A DNA stretch of 32,337 nt from Stagnimonas sp. (lineage in GTDB: Bacteria; Pseudomonadota; Gammaproteobacteria; Nevskiales; Nevskiaceae). This document shows, piece by piece, positions 8,701 to 15,641 of this stretch (within the stretch, counting starts at the first letter, position 1; each line of letters begins with the position of its first letter). The position numbers and the translations under genes are program-made. Where the stretch lies: assembly GCA_030652575.1 (NCBI GenBank), contig JAUSQI010000050.1, positions 1-32,337 on the forward strand, written 5' to 3'. The notes beneath the pieces were generated by a model that worked only from the letters and a program-made list of their open reading frames with translations, did not search any database and was not told the DNA's origin.

Positions 8701-11700
8701 CGGCCATCTGGATGCGGGTGCTGCGGTGGCAGGCTTGATTAAAACTGCGCTCTCGCTGCACCACCGCACGCTGCTGGCGACACCCAACTATCGACAGCCG
8801 AATCCCGAATGCGGCTTTGAAACCACCCCGTTCTACGTTAGTTCAGAAACCCGTGACTGGCCTGCCAACGCGGACACGCCGCGACGCGCGGCGCTGTCTT
8901 CGTTCGGCTTCGGCGGCACCAACTTTCACGCCGTTCTCGAAGAAGCACCGCCGCGCACCACGCGCGACAGCACCCGCCCGTGGTCGGTGCTGCGCATGTC
9001 CGCCAAGACCAGCGAGGCCCTGGCGGCGCAGACCGCTCAGCTCGATGCAAATCTGAGTGCCACTGCGCCCTCACTCGCTGATGCGGCCTACACGCTCGAT
9101 GTCGGCCGTGCGCGCTTCGCCAAGCGAGCCATTCGCGTCGCGGGCAGCGCAGCCTCCAGCGCAGAGTGGATCACCGGCAGCCCCAGCAGCACCACGCCCT
9201 CGCTGGTGTTCCTGTTCCCCGGCCAGGGCGCGCAGCACGTCGACATGGGCAAGGCGCTCTACGAGTGCGAGCCGCTCTTCCGCGCCGAGGTGGATCACTG
9301 CGCCGCCATCCTCCAACCCGCATTGGGGCTGGATTTGCGCTCGCTGCTGTATCCGACCGCCGAGCGCCGCGAAGAGGCTGCGGCGCAGTTGCGTGCTACC
9401 CAGCTTGCGCAGCCCGCAATCTTCACCATCAGCTACGCCACCGCAAGGCTCTGGCAAAGCTGGGGACTCTCACCAGCCGCGATGATCGGGCACAGCGTCG
9501 GTGAGTACGTGGCCGCAACGCTCGCCGGCGTGTTCGAGCTGGAGCATGCGCTGCTCATCCTCGCCGAGCGCGCGCGGCTGATGCAGTCGATGCCCTCAGG
9601 CGGCATGTTGGCGGTGAAGCTGGGCGAGGTTGAAGCGACTGCCTATGCGGTGGATGGCATCGCGCTAGCTGCTGTCAACGCACCGCAGCTTTGTGTGCTG
9701 TCCGGCCCATTGGAGGCGCTCGCGGCCTTGCGGGCGCGGCTCACCGGCGAAGGCGTGGGTGTATTCGATCTGCACACCAGTCACGCCTTTCACTCCTCAA
9801 TGATGGAGCCGGTGGTTCCGGCCTTCACCCGCATCGTCGGGCAGTACCCGCTGTCGGCCCCGCGCCAGCCGTTCTATTCGAGTCTCACCGGCGCGCTCAT
9901 CACCGATGCCCAGTCGCAAGACCCGGCGTATTGGGCGCAGCAGCTGCGCAACGCCGTGCGCTTTGCACCCGCGCTGCTGCACTGCACCGGCACTGCGGGC
10001 CGGGTGCTGCTGGAAGTTGGGCCGGGACAGAACCTCACCACCAGCGCGCGCCAGACGATCAGGCCGGAAGCCCAGGCGCAGACCATCGCTTCGCTGCCGC
10101 ACGCCAACGACACGGCAGCAGACTCAGCACAGCATCTGACGCAGGCGCTGGGGCGTCTGTGGCTCGCCGGGATCGAAGCCGATCCGCGTCGCTATTACGC
10201 CGGGGAAACCCGCTGCAAGATCGGGCTGCCCGGCACCGTGTTCGCCCGCACGCGGCACTGGCTGGACGCGGCCACAACGTCCGCTACAGCGGTCGAAGCC
10301 GCAGAGACCAAGTCAGCTCCTCCTGTCACGCCGAACCCGGTCGCTCCGGTGGCTGCCAGCACCGAGGCCTCCAAGCCCTTGGTCGCTGCGGAGTCCGCCA
10401 TTCGCAGCCGTCTGCGCAGTCTGTTGGAGGAGCACAGCGGCGTGGATTTCTCGAAAGACCACGATGACACCCCATTCGTCGAACTGGGTCTGGACTCGTT
10501 GACGCTGACAATGGTGGTCGGCGATGTGGAGAGCGAGTTCGGAGTGAAGGTGTCGTTCCGCAGCCTGATGACCGACGCGCGCAACTTCGCGCGGCTGGCG
10601 AAGGACATCGAGGCCCGCGTCGGCGTGCCCAGCGTGCCGCTGTCGGTGGTGCGCGAAACCAGTAGCGAGTCGGTGACGGCAGAGGTCCCCACCGCTGCGG
10701 CGGCTGGTGAGCATCCGCCGGTGCACGGTGCAGTGCGCTCGGACGCGCAACTCGATCTCTGGCGCGTCCGAGACCCTCAGCGCGCCGAAACCTGGATGAC
10801 GGTGCAGGGCGATGACCTATTGCCTGCGAGGGTCGAGTCGCCAGCACCGGAGACCCCGCAAGACTTCAGCGCCGCCCAGCAGGAGCTCTGGCTCGCACTG
10901 CGTTTCAACCCCGAAGTGACACTGGCCTACAACATGGTCAGCGTGCTGACGCTGGAAGGTCCACTCAATCGCCCCGCACTGCGCTGGGCCTGGCGCGCGC
11001 TGCTGGCGCGGCACCCCCTGCTGCGCGCGCGCGTCGATGCCGAGGCCAGCTGCTGGCAGGTGCCCGCGTGGTGCGAGACACCGCTGCCCATCGAGGATCT
11101 GAGCGCGCTCGATCCCTCACGCCAGGTCGCAGCGATGAGTGCTGCCGAGCACTGGGAGGCCAATACGCCGTTCGATCTCGAAACCGAGCTGCCCATCCGC
11201 GCACGGGTGCTGGTGCTGGATGGCTTCACCACAGAGCTCGTGTTCAATGTGCATCACATGGTCTGTGACGGCTGGAGCGGTGCGGTGTTGCTGAAGGATT
11301 TCTCGCGCCTGTATTCCTACGCCGTCGGTGCCGGCCCCGCGCTCGCAGCCCTGACGAACTCCGCCAGCGATTACTGCACGGCGGAGAGCGCCTTCTTCGC
11401 CTCGGAGACCTACACGCAGCGTCGCGCCTACTGGCTGGAAAAGCTGGCTTCGCCGCCGCCGGTTCTGGAATGGCCACTGTCCCAGACGCGGCCTGCGCGT
11501 CGCCAGTTCGAGGCCGCCCGCGTGGTGCATCGACTCGATGCCGATCTCACGCGCGGATTGCGCAAGCTGGCAGGGCAGACCGGTGGCAGCTTGCTGAGCG
11601 TGCTGCTTGCGGGTTTCTCGGCCCTCACCCAGCGGCTCACCGGCAACGCCGATCAGGTGGTGGGCCTCACCACCGCCGGCCAGGTGTTCCACCAACAAAA

Positions 11701-14071
11701 CCATCTGGTCTCGCACTGCGTCAACCTCCTGCCACTGCGCCTGTCGGTCGCCGCAGACGGCAGCTTTAGCAGCCATGCCAGCCAAACGGCCGACGCGGTG
11801 ATGGATGCGATGGAGCATCAGGGCCTCACTTATGGCCCCTTACTGAGTGAGCTGAAGCTGCCACGCGACGACAGCCGCCCGGCGCTGATTGCCGCCATCT
11901 TCAATCTGGATGTGCGCAACGACGACATCCGCTTTGCAGGCTTGGAGTGGAACCTGCGCACCGTGCCGCATGTGCGCGAAAACTTCGAGTTGTTCTTCAA
12001 CGTCGTTGATCGCGGTCAGGAGGTGCTGATCCAACTGGCCTACAACAGTGTTCTTTACAGTGCCGAGGCCATCACCCGCCGCCTGGGCGAATACGAAGTG
12101 CTGATGCGCGAAGCAGTTGTGGCGGCGGATACCCAGCTAGCTCAGCTACCTTTGCTCACTGCTGAGATTCGTGAGCAGATCGTCGAACGCTTCAACCCGC
12201 TCAACACGCGCTTCCCTCCTGAATCACTGCACGAGTGCGTTACCAAGGCTCTGCTGCGCGCACCTGACGTCGTGGCCGTGCGTTTTGCGGCGCAAGCCAT
12301 GCGCAACGGCGAACTCGATGCCCGCGCCAATGCCATTGCCACTGCACTCGTCGCACAGGGCGTGCAGCCAGGCGACTTCGTGGCGCTTTGCATGGATCGT
12401 GGCATCGACTTGCCCGCTGCCCTGCTCGGCATCCTCAAGGCCGGCGCAGCCTACTTGCCGATTGATCCTGAGTTTCCGCCGGATCGCATCAGCTACATGC
12501 TGGCGGACTCCGGCAGCCGTGTGCTGCTGACCCAAGCGACAGTGTTAGAGCGGCTGAAAGACATCACCTGCCCAACGCTGACGCTCGACACGCTGCCTGC
12601 CGAAGGCACGTTCATCGCCGTGCCGCGTGCAGCCGACGACCCGGTGCATGTGATCTACACCAGCGGCTCCACCGGCAAGCCGAAGGGTGTGGTGGTGTCA
12701 CACGGCAACGTGTTGAACCTGCTCAACAGCATTGCCAGCACGCCAGGATTGAGGGCGGGCGAGACGCTGCTGGCGGTGACTACGGTGTCGTTCGATATCG
12801 CCGGTCTCGAACTCTGGCTGCCGTTGACCGTCGGCGCCACGGTCGTCATTGCCAGCCGCGATGAGGCGCTCGACAGCAGTAAGCTGGCGGAGCTGATGGA
12901 GGTGCATCAAGTGGATGTGTTCCAGGCCACTCCAGCAACCTGGCGCATGTTGGCCAACAGCGAGTGGCAAGGCCGCGCGAGCCTGCGAGGCTTCACCGGT
13001 GGTGAACCGCTCAGCCGTGATCTGGCCGCCGCATTGCTTCCCAAGCTGGGCCAGCTCTGGAACCTCTACGGCCCTACCGAGACCACCATCTACTCCACTG
13101 GCTGCCGCATCGAAAATGCCGAGGCGCTCATCACGGTCGGCCGACCCATCGCCAACACTCGCTGCCACATTCTCGACAGCCGGCTGCAACCGGTGCCAGT
13201 TGACGTAGCAGGTGAGCTGTACATCGGCGGCGCGGGGGTCGCCTTGGGCTACCACCAACGCCCCGAACTGACCGCTGAACGCTTCATCCCCGACCCCTTC
13301 GGTGCCGAGGGTAAGGCGCGTCTGTATCGCACCGGAGACCTCGCTCGGTGGACCGCCGATGGCCGCATCGAACACCTTGGACGCATCGACTTTCAGGTGA
13401 AACTGCGGGGCTATCGAATCGAGCTGGGCGAGATCGAAGCCGCCATCGTCGAGCATTCAACGATTGCCGAGTGTGTGGTGAAACTGGCCGAACGCAGCCT
13501 TGGTGACCTTCGCATGGTGGCCTATGTGGTGCCGAAGCCCACCGAGTTTTACAGCAGCTCGGAACTGCGCCAGCACCTGCGTGGGCTGTTGCCCAATTAC
13601 ATGGTGCCCAACAGCTTCATTGAGTTGGCAGCGCTACCGCGTTTGCCCAACGGCAAGCTCAATCGCAATGCACTGCCGAATCCTTTTGAACAGGTATCTG
13701 TGCAGGCCAAGACCCTGCCGCAGACAGCCACCGAAAAACAGGTCGCAGCCATCTGGGCAGAGCTACTGAAGATTGACAGCGTCGGCGTTGATGATCGCTT
13801 TTTTGATTTGGGCGGCCACTCTCTGCTTGCGGTGCAAACCGCAGCTCGCCTGAATCAGCACTTCGGCATCAAGCTGGAGCTGCGATTTTTGATGATGGAT
13901 CCACTCAGACTCGTTGCTGCCGAGCTGGACTCCCGCCTACCTCCTCGACACGAACAGGCCGCAGTGAGTGCGTCAGAGACCAGCGATCCACAAGGTGTTG
14001 AGAAGCCAGCGTCAGCCAGTGCTCAGCCCAAGCGAGGATGGGTGCATCGCTTGCTGGGAGGGGGTTCGTGA
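5708..14071 (+). CDS. Hybrid NRPS-PKS megasynthase, A-PCP / KS-AT-ACP / C-A-PCP
   Basis: A 2787-residue assembly-line enzyme with two NRPS modules around one PKS module. In order: adenylation domain (about residues 30-530; YTSGSTGQPKGT, NTYGPTETT, LRGYRIELPE, NKVDR), PCP (Ser near 577 in ELGGSSLQ), KS (about 650-1080; Cys823 in AACASS, His960 in EAHGTGT, His1000 in NIGHLD), AT (about 1165-1460; GHSVGEY with Ser1263, and HAFH at 1359-1362, the malonyl-CoA signature), ACP (Ser1597 in LGLDSL), condensation domain (about 1720-2140; HHMVCDG from 1849), adenylation domain (about 2170-2655), PCP (Ser2705 in GGHSL). There is no loading condensation domain, ketoreductase, dehydratase, methyltransferase, epimerase, thioesterase or reductase. 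The expected bound product is aminoacyl-malonyl-aminoacyl with an unreduced beta-keto group. No clear Shine-Dalgarno precedes the ATG. The last codons overlap the next gene. The product is unknown; the link with copper is positional. Confidence 0.95.
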   Translation: MTNDMSQPEPTAPAAAPGINPPATPFPHYTVPQLFEQQAARTPDAVAVQHGEAQLSYAALDARANQLAHRLIALGVTRNTPVAMLLERGLDMVVTLLGIQKAGGYYVPLDPEYPLDRIAFLLADCAAKVLVTSADTAAHVEAQALPTVNFSLDRAALDALPSTSPDVALTHEDFIYAIYTSGSTGQPKGTLLFQRGAVNLYHWYGQTFGMGAHTRFIVLSSIGHDITQKGIFGPLLHGGCVVLLASTRYDAGLIVETIARQQITSISLVPTALYGLIDDADEATYRKLTSLTHVFPGGEGLEPKRLRAWQRQAHCRCQVINTYGPTETTDLTTWHPVRDAELDGEGILPIGRAIANTRLYVLDEHLQAVPTGQVGELCISGALMGGGYSGQAALTAQKFVENPYEPGVVMYRSGDLVTAGDDGVLRYLSRVDHQIKLRGYRIELPEIEQALSSHPAVVQAVVVVRQHPDGESYLAAYLRLSAVGVAPVADLRAHLLQRLPDYMLPSTWTVLEHFPLNAANKVDRHALPAPAFTRPTLSVAEVAPQNALQQQLAHWVQEALRLDSVGIHDPFFELGGSSLQAIQLIAKLSRQIGQRVPMVAFFAAPTVAGLASYLQTHQAAAVERWTGLIPTPNSAAQASPQPAPPRTSGRDDIAIVGMACRYPGADDLPAFWQLLRTGGDGLTTANDEQLLAAGLSDAAMGNPLLVRRHGTAAGVDCFDHQFFGYSPREAQLMDPQQRLLLETATAAIEHAGLARHTGPQPMGVFMAVARNAYYALNVASHSALRSNTLDFQTILGSDKDYAATRIAFKLNLSGPAVSTQAACASSGVGLHMACLSLRENDCDAAVIGGAAVQLPLGAGYAHLPGGPLAPDGVIRPFDADAAGMVLTSGAGCVVLKRLADAQADGDTIYAVIRATAVNNDAAQGKAAFTAPSVDGQAAVIASALAKCDVHPDSIGYIEAHGTGTALGDPIEVAALTQAWRQHTQQNQHCALGSVKANIGHLDAGAAVAGLIKTALSLHHRTLLATPNYRQPNPECGFETTPFYVSSETRDWPANADTPRRAALSSFGFGGTNFHAVLEEAPPRTTRDSTRPWSVLRMSAKTSEALAAQTAQLDANLSATAPSLADAAYTLDVGRARFAKRAIRVAGSAASSAEWITGSPSSTTPSLVFLFPGQGAQHVDMGKALYECEPLFRAEVDHCAAILQPALGLDLRSLLYPTAERREEAAAQLRATQLAQPAIFTISYATARLWQSWGLSPAAMIGHSVGEYVAATLAGVFELEHALLILAERARLMQSMPSGGMLAVKLGEVEATAYAVDGIALAAVNAPQLCVLSGPLEALAALRARLTGEGVGVFDLHTSHAFHSSMMEPVVPAFTRIVGQYPLSAPRQPFYSSLTGALITDAQSQDPAYWAQQLRNAVRFAPALLHCTGTAGRVLLEVGPGQNLTTSARQTIRPEAQAQTIASLPHANDTAADSAQHLTQALGRLWLAGIEADPRRYYAGETRCKIGLPGTVFARTRHWLDAATTSATAVEAAETKSAPPVTPNPVAPVAASTEASKPLVAAESAIRSRLRSLLEEHSGVDFSKDHDDTPFVELGLDSLTLTMVVGDVESEFGVKVSFRSLMTDARNFARLAKDIEARVGVPSVPLSVVRETSSESVTAEVPTAAAAGEHPPVHGAVRSDAQLDLWRVRDPQRAETWMTVQGDDLLPARVESPAPETPQDFSAAQQELWLALRFNPEVTLAYNMVSVLTLEGPLNRPALRWAWRALLARHPLLRARVDAEASCWQVPAWCETPLPIEDLSALDPSRQVAAMSAAEHWEANTPFDLETELPIRARVLVLDGFTTELVFNVHHMVCDGWSGAVLLKDFSRLYSYAVGAGPALAALTNSASDYCTAESAFFASETYTQRRAYWLEKLASPPPVLEWPLSQTRPARRQFEAARVVHRLDADLTRGLRKLAGQTGGSLLSVLLAGFSALTQRLTGNADQVVGLTTAGQVFHQQNHLVSHCVNLLPLRLSVAADGSFSSHASQTADAVMDAMEHQGLTYGPLLSELKLPRDDSRPALIAAIFNLDVRNDDIRFAGLEWNLRTVPHVRENFELFFNVVDRGQEVLIQLAYNSVLYSAEAITRRLGEYEVLMREAVVAADTQLAQLPLLTAEIREQIVERFNPLNTRFPPESLHECVTKALLRAPDVVAVRFAAQAMRNGELDARANAIATALVAQGVQPGDFVALCMDRGIDLPAALLGILKAGAAYLPIDPEFPPDRISYMLADSGSRVLLTQATVLERLKDITCPTLTLDTLPAEGTFIAVPRAADDPVHVIYTSGSTGKPKGVVVSHGNVLNLLNSIASTPGLRAGETLLAVTTVSFDIAGLELWLPLTVGATVVIASRDEALDSSKLAELMEVHQVDVFQATPATWRMLANSEWQGRASLRGFTGGEPLSRDLAAALLPKLGQLWNLYGPTETTIYSTGCRIENAEALITVGRPIANTRCHILDSRLQPVPVDVAGELYIGGAGVALGYHQRPELTAERFIPDPFGAEGKARLYRTGDLARWTADGRIEHLGRIDFQVKLRGYRIELGEIEAAIVEHSTIAECVVKLAERSLGDLRMVAYVVPKPTEFYSSSELRQHLRGLLPNYMVPNSFIELAALPRLPNGKLNRNALPNPFEQVSVQAKTLPQTATEKQVAAIWAELLKIDSVGVDDRFFDLGGHSLLAVQTAARLNQHFGIKLELRFLMMDPLRLVAAELDSRLPPRHEQAAVSASETSDPQGVEKPASASAQPKRGWVHRLLGGGS

Positions 14072-14700
14072 TGACGACCACTCACTCAGAGGCCGCACCA
14101 GAAAAGAGCGAGGACACGACGCAGCGTGTGGTGCTCAAAGGCCTACCAACCCGCGCTCTATCGACCGATTGGTCTGGCGACGAGCGGGACTGGCTGGAAG
14201 GCCAATGCCGAATTGTTGCTGCGATGCGTCGTGAATTGACCATCGCGGCTGGCGGGTATCACACACTCTGCGTGCTGCAACGACCTCACCCGCATGTGCT
14301 CGATGACCTCGCCGCGCGTCTGCCGCAGTTTCAGCACATCGTCTCGGTGCATGACGGCCGAACAAGCACCCGACTCGATCAGCCCGTGCGAGATTCGCGC
14401 TGCATGACCACGGTCACGCATCCAGCTTCTTGGCTACTGAAACAGCCTACGCAGGGGCGGATGTTTCTGTTTTTTGACCCGGATGCGGCGCTGTCCTCAC
14501 GAGTGCCGCTGAGCCGCTTGCTGAAAAAGCAAGCTCAGCAATCGCCTTGTGCCTATGCGCTGATTTCGCGAGGGCAGCAGGTATCGGCTTTTGCAAACGC
14601 TCTGCGTGATCGAGGTCATGCGCTGCGCTGGCAGGAATCGGTTTTGACTAGTGGTCAGCATTGGCATTTATCGCTATGGCGCACGACCCAACCCGGCTAG
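14071..14700 (+). CDS. Unrecognised 209-residue protein coupled to the NRPS-PKS
   Basis: The ATG overlaps the NRPS-PKS stop (TGATG at 14069-14073), and GGGAGGGGG upstream gives a strong ribosome binding site. This start is preferred to an in-frame ATG 33 bp earlier. The protein has no signal peptide and no membrane helix. It has a charged N-terminus, a middle with DLAARLPQFQHIVSVHDGR and GRMFLFFDPDAALSSR, and a C-terminus ending RWQESVLTSGQHWHLSLW. Three Cys are scattered and do not form a metal motif. There is no GxSxG lipase motif or other catalytic signature, so it is not an evident thioesterase. Translational coupling suggests it acts with the megasynthase in product release, tailoring or stabilisation, but that is inference. 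It does not match any family known to me. Confidence 0.8.
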   Translation: MTTTHSEAAPEKSEDTTQRVVLKGLPTRALSTDWSGDERDWLEGQCRIVAAMRRELTIAAGGYHTLCVLQRPHPHVLDDLAARLPQFQHIVSVHDGRTSTRLDQPVRDSRCMTTVTHPASWLLKQPTQGRMFLFFDPDAALSSRVPLSRLLKKQAQQSPCAYALISRGQQVSAFANALRDRGHALRWQESVLTSGQHWHLSLWRTTQPG

Positions 14701-14758
14701 TCGCCCGCCCTATTTGCACGTCGCTACCGTTACTGGACCAGCCATCATCCGGCGGCTC

Positions 14759-14789
14759 TTGACTCTGGAGTCGAGTCCAGACTGCAAGC
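14759..14789 (+). promoter_or_regulatory. MerR-family operator upstream of the truncated merR gene
   Basis: TTGACT at 14759-14764 reads as a -35 box. It overlaps an inverted repeat, ACTCTGGA (14762-14769) and TCCAGACT (14776-14783), with a 6-bp centre. Over 25 bp it matches the copA operator at 15579 in 21 positions. At the 19-bp spacing expected for MerR promoters the -10 hexamer would be GCAAGC (14784-14789), a poor match, so promoter activity is doubtful even though the operator is well kept. Confidence 0.7.
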
Positions 14790-14809
14790 TAGGTTTGAGG
14801 TTAACGATC

Positions 14810-15235
14810 ATGCCCAAAACCCTGATGACGATTGGTGCTGCCGCGAAGTCGGCAGGCGTTGCTGTAGACACCGTGCGCTACTACGAGCGCGAAGGTCTGC
14901 TTGCCAGTGCCACGCGCACGGCAAGCGGCTATCGCGTGTTTGCTGCGGCCGATGTCGAACGCCTGCGCTTCATCCGCAAGGCGAAGACGCTCGGCTTCAC
15001 GCTGGCCGACATCGCCGAGCTGCTGCGCTTGCAGGATGGCGGCGGACCGCGCACCGAGGTGCGTCAGCGGGCCAGGAGCAGGATCGAAGACCTCAGCCGC
15101 AAGATCGCGGCACTGACTGCCACCGTAACCAGTGGCTCTGTGACTCAGGGGGCGGCTACGGTGGATGCAGCCAGCGTCGCGATGATCGGACAAGGCAAGC
15201 CTTGGCTGGTGTGCTCACAAGCGCCCACCAGATGA
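14810..15235 (+). CDS. MerR-family regulator with lost effector-binding C-terminus
   Basis: The N-terminal part (about residues 5-102) is a good MerR DNA-binding region and the start of the dimer helix: MTIGAAAKSAGVAVDTVRYY, then GYRVFAAADVERLRFIRKAK, LGFTLADIAELLRLQD and RIEDLSRKIAALTAT. Where metal-sensing members continue with the end of the dimer helix and a Cys-x7/8-Cys loop, this frame runs on for 39 unrelated residues, and from 15145 these are antisense to the 3' end of the opposing MerR gene. The only Cys is five residues from the end of that tail. The true C-terminus therefore seems to have been deleted. The protein may still dimerise weakly or bind DNA as a non-responsive repressor, or it may be a pseudogene. 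The ATG at 14810 is chosen because the conserved helix-turn-helix begins there. Confidence 0.75.
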   Translation: MPKTLMTIGAAAKSAGVAVDTVRYYEREGLLASATRTASGYRVFAAADVERLRFIRKAKTLGFTLADIAELLRLQDGGGPRTEVRQRARSRIEDLSRKIAALTATVTSGSVTQGAATVDAASVAMIGQGKPWLVCSQAPTR

Positions 15236-15573
15236 CGCAAGGTCTTTTGCATACGGCGCAGGTCAGTGAGCTTCTGCTCGATCTGATCCAGCCGAGCCGT
15301 TGCGATGCGCCGGATCGAGACGCGGTCGGTGCCATCCTCCAGCCGCAGCAACTCGCTGATCTCGTCGAGCGTGAACCCCAGTTCCTGCGCGCGCTTGATG
15401 AAGCGGATCCGCGCGTTCATCGCAACCGGGTAGTGTCGGTAAGCGCCGACCGCCATCGGGACCGGCAGCAGCCCGCGCTGCTGGTAGTAGCGGATGGTCT
15501 CGACACCGACATCCGCCGCTTTTGCCAAGCGGCCGATGGTCATCGTTTGAGGTTTGGTGGGTGCCATCAGCAT
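15145..15573 (-). CDS. MerR-family metal-responsive regulator of copA
   Basis: A complete MerR-type activator of about 142 residues, divergent from copA and sharing its operator region. Visible parts: [40 protein letters not shown], and a C-terminal metal loop [14 protein letters not shown] with two Cys eight residues apart. That Cys spacing is the mercury/lead-type pattern, whereas CueR proteins have seven residues between them. The first Cys of Hg/Pb sensors (in DGTHC) is replaced here by Arg (DGTDR), so Hg-type three-Cys coordination is not available and Cu(I)-like two-Cys coordination is possible. The start is uncertain: ATG codons occur at 15573, 15567 and 15543, none with a strong ribosome binding site. 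The 3' end overlaps the convergent truncated merR by 91 bp. Regulation of copA is inferred from arrangement. Confidence 0.88.
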   Translation of the reverse strand: MLMAPTKPQTMTIGRLAKAADVGVETIRYYQQRGLLPVPMAVGAYRHYPVAMNARIRFIKRAQELGFTLDEISELLRLEDGTDRVSIRRIATARLDQIEQKLTDLRRMQKTLRHLVGACEHTSQGLPCPIIATLAASTVAAP

Positions 15574-15578
15574 GCGCC

Positions 15579-15613
15579 TTGACTCTGGGGTCTAGTACAG
15601 AGTTTAGAGTCAA
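15579..15613 (+). promoter_or_regulatory. MerR/CueR-type promoter-operator of copA
   Basis: The site has -35 TTGACT (15579-15584), a 19-bp spacer, and a -10-like TTAGAG (15604-15609), the long-spacer geometry of MerR-activated promoters. The spacer holds an exact inverted repeat, ACTCTG (15582-15587) and CAGAGT (15598-15603). On the opposite strand another TTGACT (15613-15608) could serve the divergent merR gene. The layout resembles that of known CueR-controlled copA promoters. Confidence 0.85.
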
Positions 15614-15641
15614 CTCTGTCCTATGCAACCGGAGTACCGAC

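Noticed and set aside
14038-14070. Earlier start for the 209-residue gene at 14038
   Set aside because: The start at 14071 has GGGAGG upstream and the usual stop-start overlap; the earlier one would extend into the NRPS C-terminus.
14701-14758. Terminator after the 209-residue gene
   Set aside because: No convincing hairpin with a T-run was seen in the short gap.
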